64,000 bases of DNA from Flavobacterium sp. HJJ. GTDB taxonomy: Bacteria > Bacteroidota > Bacteroidia > Flavobacteriales > Flavobacteriaceae. Of the stretch, positions 1 to 8,452 are shown piece by piece. The notes beneath the pieces are model-generated. The model was given only the letters and a program-made list of their open reading frames with translations. It was not told where the DNA came from and ran no database searches. The stretch spans positions 1 to 64,000 of the forward strand of contig NZ_JADKPR010000023.1 of NCBI RefSeq assembly GCF_015351475.1. The letters run 5' to 3'. Position 1 is the first letter of the stretch; every line of letters begins with the position of its first letter. The position numbers and the translations under genes were made by a program.

Positions 1-75
1 ATTTGCTTTTTCTACCATAGAGATAGCCAGCGCTCTTATATTGTCTGCGGCTAAATTGTCAATTTTTTGGTTCAT
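1..75 (-). CDS. tkt: Transketolase, N-terminal fragment (cut by window edge)
   Basis: The first 25 codons are visible, beginning MNQKIDNLAADNIRALAISM and continuing VEKAN. This is the usual start of bacterial transketolases, where the next residues are SGHPGG. Transketolase moves two-carbon units between sugar phosphates in the non-oxidative pentose phosphate pathway. That is where arabinose and xylose carbon enters central metabolism in Bacteroidota. The gene reads leftward out of the window. Its upstream region holds a promoter and an element shared with the GH27 and symporter promoters, so I infer it belongs to the same sugar regulon. Family assignment rests on 25 residues only. Confidence 0.8.
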   Translation of the reverse strand, partial: MNQKIDNLAADNIRALAISMVEKAN

Positions 76-308
76 AATTTATGGTGTTAATTTTTTTTAT
101 AACTGTATCGGCGGTTTTTTGAAGTTGGTTTTTTGATAAAGTATTTTATCTTTTTCCAAGATCTTTTATAAATGATTTTAAAATATAAAGCAGTTTTGTT
201 TTGCAGCTTTATTCAAATAGCAGGAGTTTATTATTTTGTTCAGGTTTTGATTTGTCTATTCAAATAACTATTTGGATCTGAGATTATAAGTAAGAATAAA
301 ATAATAAG

Positions 309-360
309 TGTAAAAAACACATTTACAAATATAGGCAAATTTATTTTACAATAGCAAAAA
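309..360 (-). promoter_or_regulatory. Transketolase promoter with candidate operator
   Basis: On the minus strand a TTTTTG (360-355), a 21-base spacer and TATATTTG (333-326) match the Bacteroidota sigma factor consensus. Directly downstream, at the expected transcription start, lies TGTAAAAAACACATTTACA (309-327), whose ends TGTAAA and TTTACA are inverted repeats. The 13-mer TGTAAAAAACACA recurs exactly at 10334-10346 (minus) and 21495-21507. The placement suggests a repressor site. The regulator is not known; the GntR protein at 11081-12079 is one candidate. Confidence 0.5.
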
Positions 361-467
361 GAAAATATCATTTTTTTTATAAGTTTTGAATGCGTCTATA
401 TCTAAAAAAATATGAACTGCATTTTTTTCTAAATGCAAAGAAGTGCCGCTTAAGTTTTAGCTTAAAT

Positions 468-523
468 AAAAAAAACCTTTTGTGTCTTTCTTTGCTTTAT
501 TGAAAGAGACAAGACACAAAAGG
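468..523 (-). terminator. Rho-independent terminator of the GH27-GH39 operon
   Basis: The arms CCTTTTGTGTC (476-486) and GACACAAAAGG (513-523) pair perfectly over 11 bp. On the minus strand the hairpin is followed by eight T residues (475-468). It lies 65 bases past the GH39 stop codon. The rest of the 76-587 gap holds only the transketolase promoter and AT-rich sequence in which I see no gene. Confidence 0.8.
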
Positions 524-587
524 GATGTAAGGCAATAAGGTATATATGCTGCAAAATATTCTGTTCCAGACAGAATAACTGCTTAGC

Positions 588-2285
588 TTACCAGTCGAGT
601 TTGAGCAGGGAAACTGCCTGTCTGGGCAAGGAGATGTTGATTTCCAAAGCTCCCTCTTTTACATTTAGTTTTTGCGGGTTACCAATGGTTTCTAATTGAC
701 CGGCTTTTTCAAGCGCTGTTACTTGTTCTGCAGTTGGATTTTGCGGAGAATCCATTTTTTTCCAAACTTCGTATGAGTTGCTGTGCAGGCTGTCGATGGT
801 GTAATGGGTGAGTGTTACTTTTTTAGCTTTGATACCGCTAATGCTGACCTGAACTGATTCAGCAGTTTCCAATTGGTCAAGATCATGGTAATTCCAGAGC
901 ATGATGGCAGCTGTTTTTTTATCAGCGCTGGCAAGTGCACCAATTTCAGACTGTTCACCGCGTACGCTGTTCTCTACAATTGCATCCAATGGAGTCATGC
1001 GGCTACTTTGTACAGCTACGCGTTTACCACTCATTTTACCAAACATACGGAATACATTCAGTACTGGTTTATCGACTCCGTTTGTTGCCAAATCACGGAA
1101 ACCATAGAACCAAGGCTGGTTTTCGAATTCAAATGACCAGGAAACCGCACCTAGAAAATTGACATTATATTTATCGGCCAGCAGATATTTTCTGGCAAAC
1201 GATGCTGCTGTGTAACTGCTGTACATAGTGCCGTTGCGGTAAGCGTTCTGCGGATTGGTAGCCATGCCGCAGGCAGCACATCCTTCCGGGTCGCTTTCAC
1301 CAATGATGATCGGGAGATTTTTAGTTTCCGGATAGGAGGATGCAATTTTGAATCCGGTCGAAATGTCCTTTAACTGCGGTGACATATCCATTCGGACTAT
1401 GCCGTCCACTAATTTTGGATTTCCTTTTGCGTGAAAAAGAAAAGCATCCAGTGGTGAGCCTTTTTTGCCTGTTGCATAATTAGTACCGCTGATGCAATGC
1501 TGTATAAAAGCATTTGTCCACTTTTGGGCATTTTCGCTCCTTGTTCCAGCGATATTAAGACCGCCGATTTTTGCTGTTGGAAGTGCTCTTTTCACGGCAT
1601 CTGCCGAATAATCGTATAGCTTAAAGAATTCTTCCATAGTGCCTTTCCAGTAACCGTTGGGTTCGTTCCATACTTCCCAATACCAGCTTTCCACTTCTTT
1701 TTTACCATAACGTTCAACACTATGTTTTACCCATTGGTAAACTAGTTCTGCCCATTTGTTATAGTCTTTTGGCGGATAAGCCCAGCCCGTCAGAATATCG
1801 CTGTATGGATCTCCCGGTTTCCAGAAATGTTTATAAGGCTCGGAGTGTGTACTCATTGCTTGTGGCATAAATCCAATCTGCGCAAGCGGTTTCATACCGC
1901 GTTTGATATAAGTGTCAAAAATACTGTCGACAATTTTCCAGTTATATATGGGATTGCCATTGGAATCTTCTGTATAAGCATTTGTACTGCCCCATTTAAG
2001 TGCTGCAGTTCCGTCTCCGCTTACAAGCAGGCTGTGTGCTCTTACATATACCGGTACAGGTGAAAGTGCTGCTAATTCGGTCAGCAGTTTTTTGCCATCT
2101 TTCATGTAGGTGTAATTTGGTTCATCATATCCGAACCATGCCCACATTGGGTACATGTCTCCGACTGGTTTGTCCAGCATTATTTTTACTTCGGCTGATT
2201 TTTGCGGAACAAAGGTTTCCTGTGCTTTAATGGTAGTTATTGTAAAACTTACACATAGGCAGCATGTCAAAAAATGTTTAATCAT
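588..2285 (-). CDS. GH39 family glycoside hydrolase (beta-xylosidase / arabinosidase type)
   Basis: A 565-residue secreted protein with a signal peptide ending near residue 21. The clan GH-A catalytic pair of GH39 is visible: WEVWNEPN with acid/base Glu208, and IIIGESDPEG with likely nucleophile Glu330. A C-terminal beta-sandwich domain follows from about residue 420, as in other GH39 enzymes. Characterised GH39 members include beta-xylosidases, alpha-L-iduronidases and some arabinose-side-chain enzymes. The neighbours (GH127, GH51, GH43, GH27) favour an exo-acting pentosidase on arabinose-rich glycans. It is the last gene of a five-gene minus-strand operon, 58 bases after the GH127 gene, and a terminator follows. 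Exact substrate cannot be told from sequence. Confidence 0.82.
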   Translation of the reverse strand: MIKHFLTCCLCVSFTITTIKAQETFVPQKSAEVKIMLDKPVGDMYPMWAWFGYDEPNYTYMKDGKKLLTELAALSPVPVYVRAHSLLVSGDGTAALKWGSTNAYTEDSNGNPIYNWKIVDSIFDTYIKRGMKPLAQIGFMPQAMSTHSEPYKHFWKPGDPYSDILTGWAYPPKDYNKWAELVYQWVKHSVERYGKKEVESWYWEVWNEPNGYWKGTMEEFFKLYDYSADAVKRALPTAKIGGLNIAGTRSENAQKWTNAFIQHCISGTNYATGKKGSPLDAFLFHAKGNPKLVDGIVRMDMSPQLKDISTGFKIASSYPETKNLPIIIGESDPEGCAACGMATNPQNAYRNGTMYSSYTAASFARKYLLADKYNVNFLGAVSWSFEFENQPWFYGFRDLATNGVDKPVLNVFRMFGKMSGKRVAVQSSRMTPLDAIVENSVRGEQSEIGALASADKKTAAIMLWNYHDLDQLETAESVQVSISGIKAKKVTLTHYTIDSLHSNSYEVWKKMDSPQNPTAEQVTALEKAGQLETIGNPQKLNVKEGALEINISLPRQAVSLLKLDW

Positions 2286-2343
2286 AATATAAATATTTTA
2301 AGATTTTTGCTAAAAACCAACCCTTTCTTATTGAATAGTTATT

Positions 2344-4716
2344 CTATTTCAATAACCGTACTTCATAAATACCCGTAATACTAGAATTTGGCTTTGCCTT
2401 AAATTGTATCTGCAGTATTTTTTGTTTTCCTTCAATAATGGCTGAAGGAAGTTCAATTGTCTTGTCGATAAATTGATTTCCTTCGGATCCGTCCATCTTT
2501 ATTGATACTGCCAAAGTATCATTGACATAAACATCAAAATCTTTATTCTTGTCGGCACCAAAATAAGTAATGCGCAGTTTTCGGGCTTCCAGAAGCGGAT
2601 TTTTTAAATCATAACTAAAGAAGCCCTGTCCATTACGGTAATGACGTTCTTTAAACATTCCAGTATCAGTCTTTTCTCCTTTGAAATTATGGTCTGATTC
2701 CGGCTGCTGTTCTCCGGCGGTAACTGCATCAATAGTAAGAGCTTCCAGTTTCATCTGAATTTCTTCCCGCTCTTTCATCGCTTTTTGTATTTTGGGCAGT
2801 TTTTCCTGTGTTGTGTATGGCCAATACAGCATGTACCTCGCATTGTGAATCTGGAAGAAAGGAACGAGTTTCAGGTTTTTGTATTTTTGCTGATAAATAA
2901 TATCGGAAGCGGAATAAGTAAAAGGTTTATCCGCTACGGTTTTCAATGAAGCAGCTAAATCAGTATTGTTCGAAACCAGTAATGGAGCATCTTCTATTGG
3001 GTAAATCGGCCCGCTGGCAATATGCCCCATGCGGCTGTCATCGGCTGTTAATCCTTTAAGATCTGTAGTGTCGGTAACTGCAGCTAACACAATTGGTCCA
3101 TGCAGAAAAGAAACCCAAGCTGATTTGTCCGGAAGCTGTTCTGTTTTGTTATGCATTGGTAAAATAATCGAAATTTCATCTCCTGTTTTCCATTTTTGTT
3201 CGATGGAAACATAGGAATTCGCATCTTTTGAAATACTGATTTCTTTGCCGTTGACAGTAATTTTCATTTTTCCGTCTTCAACCCAAGAAGGATAACGGAA
3301 CTTAATAGCAAACTGCTGCGTTTTTTTTAATGTTAATGTTAATGAAGATTGTTCTTCAAACGGGAATTTAGTGTTTTGAGTTACAGTAATTCCTTTTTCT
3401 TTCCAATTCAGGGTCGAAGGAATAAAAAGGTTAACATAGAGATTTTGTTTGTCATGGGCATAAATCAGTTCGCCATATTTTCCGTGATTCTCTAAACCAG
3501 ATCCCACACAGCACCAGAAAGACTGCTGCGGTTCTGAATACACTCTGTAATGACGCGGGCGGATAGGAGTGAAATACACAAATCCCCCCTCTGGATGCTG
3601 GGATGACAGTATATGATTGTAGGTTGTACGCTCATAATAATCTATATATTTTGAAGAAGGATTGGCAAGGAACAAATGCTTACTCAGTTTAAGCATATTG
3701 TAACTGTTGCAGGTTTCCGGGCCTTCTCTCGATTCCAGCATAGACGAAAAATCGTTTGTTGGGTTAAAGTGCTCTCTGACACTGTTTCCTCCGATAGAAA
3801 TCGTGCGGTTATTTACAACGGTATTCCAAAAAAAGTCTGCTGCATCTGCCCATTGTTTATCTCCATTCACTTCGGAAACACGCATAAAACCTATTACTTT
3901 AGGGATTTGTGTATTGGCGTGAATTCCGTTAAGGGCATCTGTATTTTTCAAAAGCGGATCAAGAATGGCTTTATGAGAGAATTTTTGTGCCAGAACCAGA
4001 TATTTTTTATCACCTGTGATTGCTGCTACATCAGCAAAAACTTCATTCATACCGCCGTGTTCGCTGCGCAGCATCTGCTGGATTTGGTCATCGGTAAGAT
4101 TTGCGGTAAGATTCAGGCACCAGTCCGAAAGCTGGATCAGCATCTTTTTGGCTTTTTCACTTCCAGTCAGAGTGTAAGCATCAGCCAGTCCGGCATATAC
4201 TTTATGGATATTGTACCATGGCACCCATTTATTATTCAGGGAAAAGCTTCCGGCCTCAATTTTTCCTTTGGTAATTTCTTCCCATAATGCTTTGCTTCCC
4301 GGAACACCGCCAATGTATCCGTTTCCGTTTTTCTGCTGGCATTTTTCGAAACCATTAAGCATATAATCGAGCCTTTGTTTTATCTGCTGATTTCCAGTTG
4401 CTGCATACATTTCGGATAAAGCCGAAACATAATGACCGCCAATGTGACCATCAAGACCTGTATTTTCCCAATTGGGATAATTTTTTGCTTTTGTTTCCAA
4501 TCCGGCTTCTTTGAAATAAGGAGCCAGAAGACGGTCTGCATCAAGCGATAAAATATATTTCAAATCGGTTTGCTGAGCTGCTTTAAAAGGACTGTCAAGC
4601 AGACGCACGGATGATAATGGAAAACTTTCAAGTTTGGCTGACTGTCCGTAAACGACCGATGCTGAAACTAATATTAGTCCGATCCAAAGCGTTTTTTTAA
4701 TACTATTCTGTATCAT
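2344..4716 (-). CDS. GH127 beta-L-arabinofuranosidase
   Basis: A 790-residue protein with a signal peptide (cleavage near Gly24-Gln25) and an (alpha/alpha)6-barrel typical of GH127 (formerly DUF1680). The zinc-thiolate active site is intact: Glu334 and Cys336 in EGPETCNSYN, and the Cys402-Cys403 pair in FWCCVGSG. Glu315 in SVREHF is the likely acid/base. In the Bifidobacterium enzyme HypBA1 the first Cys of the pair is the nucleophile. The family releases beta-1,2-linked L-arabinofuranose, as found on hydroxyproline-rich glycoproteins and some pectin side chains. It lies 11 bases downstream of the GH51 gene, so the two are surely co-transcribed. A C-terminal beta-sandwich extends beyond residue 660. 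Confidence 0.9.
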   Translation of the reverse strand: MIQNSIKKTLWIGLILVSASVVYGQSAKLESFPLSSVRLLDSPFKAAQQTDLKYILSLDADRLLAPYFKEAGLETKAKNYPNWENTGLDGHIGGHYVSALSEMYAATGNQQIKQRLDYMLNGFEKCQQKNGNGYIGGVPGSKALWEEITKGKIEAGSFSLNNKWVPWYNIHKVYAGLADAYTLTGSEKAKKMLIQLSDWCLNLTANLTDDQIQQMLRSEHGGMNEVFADVAAITGDKKYLVLAQKFSHKAILDPLLKNTDALNGIHANTQIPKVIGFMRVSEVNGDKQWADAADFFWNTVVNNRTISIGGNSVREHFNPTNDFSSMLESREGPETCNSYNMLKLSKHLFLANPSSKYIDYYERTTYNHILSSQHPEGGFVYFTPIRPRHYRVYSEPQQSFWCCVGSGLENHGKYGELIYAHDKQNLYVNLFIPSTLNWKEKGITVTQNTKFPFEEQSSLTLTLKKTQQFAIKFRYPSWVEDGKMKITVNGKEISISKDANSYVSIEQKWKTGDEISIILPMHNKTEQLPDKSAWVSFLHGPIVLAAVTDTTDLKGLTADDSRMGHIASGPIYPIEDAPLLVSNNTDLAASLKTVADKPFTYSASDIIYQQKYKNLKLVPFFQIHNARYMLYWPYTTQEKLPKIQKAMKEREEIQMKLEALTIDAVTAGEQQPESDHNFKGEKTDTGMFKERHYRNGQGFFSYDLKNPLLEARKLRITYFGADKNKDFDVYVNDTLAVSIKMDGSEGNQFIDKTIELPSAIIEGKQKILQIQFKAKPNSSITGIYEVRLLK

Positions 4717-4727
4717 TTTTTTGAATT

Positions 4728-7349
4728 TTATTTTTTTGTGCCAATTGTTTTAATACGATAAACTGTAAATGAATAAGCCGGTAATTCGGTTTTTGCTAAC
4801 TCAGATGCTGAGCAGGATGTAACAGTTGGCCTTGCATTTTTATCGCTTGGTTCCCCTGTTAATACTGTTTTTACAGCCTGCGTATTTTCCAGATTGCTGT
4901 TCTTTAAATCTACTGAAGTGCTGATTGGAATCGGAAGCATGTTTACCAGTTTTACAATCAGATCACTGCTTTTAGAATCTCGGATTATTGATATGGCGAT
5001 ACGGCTTTTTACATTTTCCTGATTGTTGGAAAGCGCAGTTTCGCTCGGAATGTACAGGTCGCCGTCGTTTTGTCCATAAAGTTTCTGTACTTCGTAGCCA
5101 ACAGTTGGTTTTACTTCGGTATTATTAAAATATATCAGATTAGGATTCCATTGTGTATGTTTGTCTTTGGCTAATAATGGGGCATAAGAAGTCATGCTCA
5201 CGACATCTGCATTGCGTTCAACAGAAGTAAGGTACAGCGCTTCGGACAATGCAGTTTCCAGACAGTTAGGTCTTCCTGGCAGGTGAGAGGCATATTCGCC
5301 AAGATACACTTTTGGTTTTGAGCGGTCATAGCTGTCATAATAATCCTGATTATAAATAAACCAGCCTGGTGACTGATAGTAATGTTCGTCTACCATTGGA
5401 ACTCCTAATTTGGTTGCGATATCCCAGCCTTCTTGGTAATCCGTGCCTTCAAAATTTGGGCCTACGGTTCCGATTACAGTTATTTCAGGATATTTTTCTT
5501 TCATAGCTTTGAAGATCATCGTAAAACGTTCTTCAAAAATATCAGTGATAAGGTCTTCGTTTCCTATGCCTATATATTTTAAGTTGAAAGGTTTTGGATG
5601 TCCTGCTTCAGCACGTTTTTTTCCCCATTTGGTATTCACATCGCCATTGGCATATTCGACTAGATCCAGAATGTCCTGTACGTAACTTTCCATTTCGGCC
5701 ATTGGAATACCGCATTGCTGTCCGGCTCCTCCGGTTGATGAATTTTGGCAGGGTACTCCAGCGGCAATTACTGGTAACGGCGCAGCTCCAATATCTTCAC
5801 AGAATTGGAAGTACTCGAAATAACCCAAACCAACAGTCTGATGGTATCTCCAAAGGTTAGGCATTGGTTTTCTCGTTTCCAACGGTCCGATGGTGTTTTT
5901 CCATCTGTAAATATTTTCTAACCCATCCCCGTGGGCAACACAGCCGCCAGGGAAACGCATGAATTTTGGTTTTAGATCGGCAATGGTTTGGCCTAAATCG
6001 GCACGAAGTCCGTTTTTACGGCCTTTGAAAGTTTTTTGCGGGAAAAGTGAAATCAGGTCTACGTCTAATTCTCCGGTCATCTGCGGAACTATTTCCAGAC
6101 TGGCATTAGCCTCGGAAGCTTTTGATGTAATCACAGCATTGTATTTTTTCCAGTCTTTTGAAATGGCTGTAGTTGATGCTTCGCCTAAAACTTCTCCATT
6201 TTTGCTGACAAGACGAACAAGAAGTTTACCTGTTTTGCTTTCTGCTGAACGTGCAAATACTGAAAAATCATATTTCTCGCCCGCTTTTACTGCAATTCCG
6301 TCAAAACCTTCATTAGCTAAAGCGGTTCCAGTCTGTTTAATCGAAAGTTTTGCGTAATGTTTGTTATTCGGATGAATCGGGTTTATCGAATCGATAATAT
6401 ATTTTGAACTTTCGCCTTTTAGACTCCAAGATTTAGTGCTGTTCCAGGTTTTGTCTCTGCCTTTGGTATCGGCTGGAGTATATTCGAAATCTCTGTTTTG
6501 AATCAGTTCAGCATACAGACCTCCATCTGCGCCATAATTGATGTCCTCAAAAAAGATTCCAAGCAGTGTATTGCTGATTTTCTTGTTTTTGGAAACATCG
6601 GCAGTAAATTTTGCATCAACAGGTTTCAAATCTGCAAAACGGTCTTTGTCAGTTTTGGCAGTTTCAGACCAAAGCAGATTTTTATAGGCTGACAATTGCT
6701 GAGTTTTTATCAGTCCGTCAACTACGCTCCAATCTACTTTATTAATAGAACCTGTTTCTGATTTCCCGGAAATAATAATAGTACTGCGGGAGTTTTTATG
6801 CTCGGATACCGGAATGCTTTTAGTTTCTGTATACTTTTTAAAATCTTTGGTAGTTGTGCTCCATGCTTTAGTTTCTGCCTGTTCTTGGCTTATCCATGAA
6901 ACGGTGTATTCCTGTTTTTCTTTATTGTAAGTTACCTCGGGCATCAGGCAGTTTTTATCTGTCATAACAACAGGATACGACTGGCGTCCCCAATAGAGAA
7001 GATCTTTGGACGAAGCGTGTGCAAAATTGCCGTCTTTCTCATTAAGGCTCCAAACGCAGTGCCATTGTCCGTCTGCGCCGGGAAACACTATCGGCGAAAC
7101 CATTCTTTTTTGTGAACCCCAGGCTCCGTAATCGGAATGGATATAACTGTATTCCGGACCTATTGGATGCCAGTTGATTTTATCGGTACTCCAGGCAAAA
7201 TGAAGTCCGTCGAAACTTTTTCCAGAGGTATAAGAAAAGATGTAGGCCTCTTTTGGGTTATTGGCGAATGCCGAAAATGCTGTAAAAAAAGCAAAAAGTA
7301 GTCCCAGAAAATATTTTTTTTGTTTTTGAAAGTTGAAAATAGCTGTCAT
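4728..7349 (-). CDS. GH51 alpha-L-arabinofuranosidase with GH43-like N-terminal domain
   Basis: An 873-residue secreted enzyme. After the signal peptide (to about residue 29), residues 30-235 look like part of a GH43/GH32-type propeller, with phrases such as HFAWSTDKINWHPIG and HASSKDLLYWG. A CBM4-type carbohydrate-binding sandwich follows (about 290-430), then the GH51 barrel and C-terminal domain. The acid/base Glu is in YIGIGNED and the nucleophile Glu in VYLGEYASH. GH51 enzymes remove alpha-1,2/1,3/1,5-linked L-arabinofuranose. The N-terminal segment is too short for a full five-bladed propeller, so it is probably non-catalytic. It sits 15 bases downstream of the GH43 gene. Confidence 0.9.
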   Translation of the reverse strand: MTAIFNFQKQKKYFLGLLFAFFTAFSAFANNPKEAYIFSYTSGKSFDGLHFAWSTDKINWHPIGPEYSYIHSDYGAWGSQKRMVSPIVFPGADGQWHCVWSLNEKDGNFAHASSKDLLYWGRQSYPVVMTDKNCLMPEVTYNKEKQEYTVSWISQEQAETKAWSTTTKDFKKYTETKSIPVSEHKNSRSTIIISGKSETGSINKVDWSVVDGLIKTQQLSAYKNLLWSETAKTDKDRFADLKPVDAKFTADVSKNKKISNTLLGIFFEDINYGADGGLYAELIQNRDFEYTPADTKGRDKTWNSTKSWSLKGESSKYIIDSINPIHPNNKHYAKLSIKQTGTALANEGFDGIAVKAGEKYDFSVFARSAESKTGKLLVRLVSKNGEVLGEASTTAISKDWKKYNAVITSKASEANASLEIVPQMTGELDVDLISLFPQKTFKGRKNGLRADLGQTIADLKPKFMRFPGGCVAHGDGLENIYRWKNTIGPLETRKPMPNLWRYHQTVGLGYFEYFQFCEDIGAAPLPVIAAGVPCQNSSTGGAGQQCGIPMAEMESYVQDILDLVEYANGDVNTKWGKKRAEAGHPKPFNLKYIGIGNEDLITDIFEERFTMIFKAMKEKYPEITVIGTVGPNFEGTDYQEGWDIATKLGVPMVDEHYYQSPGWFIYNQDYYDSYDRSKPKVYLGEYASHLPGRPNCLETALSEALYLTSVERNADVVSMTSYAPLLAKDKHTQWNPNLIYFNNTEVKPTVGYEVQKLYGQNDGDLYIPSETALSNNQENVKSRIAISIIRDSKSSDLIVKLVNMLPIPISTSVDLKNSNLENTQAVKTVLTGEPSDKNARPTVTSCSASELAKTELPAYSFTVYRIKTIGTKK

Positions 7350-7364
7350 GATAGTATCAATACA

Positions 7365-8423
7365 TTAAAATTTTATGTCGCAGTTCCAGTTTTTAGCCAG
7401 TTTTTGCGCTTCTTTTTTTGTGATCTGAATAACAGAAGGATGCTTTGGCACCGAAAAATTAGTCGATTTCATTACTCCTTCATTGAAGTGACCCAAGCTT
7501 TTGAAATTCACAAAATCAGAAGTCTCGCTAAACCCGAAATTGTGCGGATTGATGCGGTAGATGTCATAAATCAGCATCCATTTATTCTGGCCGATAAACT
7601 TGTAAACGTTTGGAGCTTCGCATCCTATTTTTTCGCCGTCGACACGCTGTGGATTTAATTGGTATCCAGTATTAATAGAGTCTGAAATGGCCTGCTCTAT
7701 ATGGGAACCTCCATTATGAGAAGCAATAAGCATGTGGTATTTGCCGCCTGCTTTTGTAATGTCGGCATCTATGTATTCTTTGTCTTCAGGATATTCGAAA
7801 ATGCTTTTTGGCAGGGTTTCCATTTTGGTGAAATCCTTGTTCATATACGAATAATAGACTTTGTTTTTTTGAGTGCCTAAACGCATGGTAAAGTAAATCA
7901 TGGTTTTGTTTTCTTTTTCGTCATAAATAAGTTCAGGAGCCCAGGCACAGCCAATGTCTGCCAATTCCGGGAATGCCTGATCTACCCGGAGGACAGTATG
8001 TGACCAATGTATCAAATCTGGTGATTTCATTAAAACGAGTCCGCGGTTGTTACCCCAGCCGTACTGCTTGCCGTCACGTTCCCATTCGGTAGTTCGGTAA
8101 CCCTCTTTTTGCCCGTAAATATGAAGATCGGTCAGTGCCAGATAAAACATTCCGTCGGGTGCGCGGTATATGTACGGGTCGCGTATTCCTTTTTGCTCAG
8201 CTATTGTATCGCCGGCTATGATTGGCTTGGCATTGTTTACATCGGTAAAACTGTAGCCGTCTTTGCTCAAAGCCATGTACAAGCCGTGAGTATCATCTTT
8301 AAAATAAACCATCAGGTAAGCTCCCATCTCTTTTTCTTTAGGGAATTTGGCTTTTTGTGCCAATGCAAAACTGCCGGCAAAAATCATAATGCTTAGACCA
8401 ATCAGGGATTTGAAATTTTTCAT
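7365..8423 (-). CDS. GH43 family glycosidase (arabinan/arabinoside-active type)
   Basis: A 352-residue protein with a signal peptide (MKNFKSLIGLSIMIFAGSFA) and a single five-bladed propeller domain. The GH43 acids can be placed: Asp in KGIRDPYIYR as the base, the conserved WAPEL segment, and Glu in IGCEAPNVY as the general acid. The family covers arabinofuranosidases, endo-arabinanases, beta-xylosidases and exo-galactanases. Position between GH27 and GH51 favours activity on arabinose-bearing side chains. The gap to the GH27 gene upstream is 29 bases, consistent with one transcript. Subfamily cannot be fixed by eye. Confidence 0.85.
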   Translation of the reverse strand: MKNFKSLIGLSIMIFAGSFALAQKAKFPKEKEMGAYLMVYFKDDTHGLYMALSKDGYSFTDVNNAKPIIAGDTIAEQKGIRDPYIYRAPDGMFYLALTDLHIYGQKEGYRTTEWERDGKQYGWGNNRGLVLMKSPDLIHWSHTVLRVDQAFPELADIGCAWAPELIYDEKENKTMIYFTMRLGTQKNKVYYSYMNKDFTKMETLPKSIFEYPEDKEYIDADITKAGGKYHMLIASHNGGSHIEQAISDSINTGYQLNPQRVDGEKIGCEAPNVYKFIGQNKWMLIYDIYRINPHNFGFSETSDFVNFKSLGHFNEGVMKSTNFSVPKHPSVIQITKKEAQKLAKNWNCDIKF

Positions 8424-8452
8424 GTTTTTAATTTGAACAATACAGCGGAGCC

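Noticed and set aside
3676..4287. Open frame of 203 codons on the plus strand inside the GH127 gene
   Set aside because: It is the antisense shadow of a well-conserved enzyme, has no promoter and no domain, and codon choice follows the real gene.
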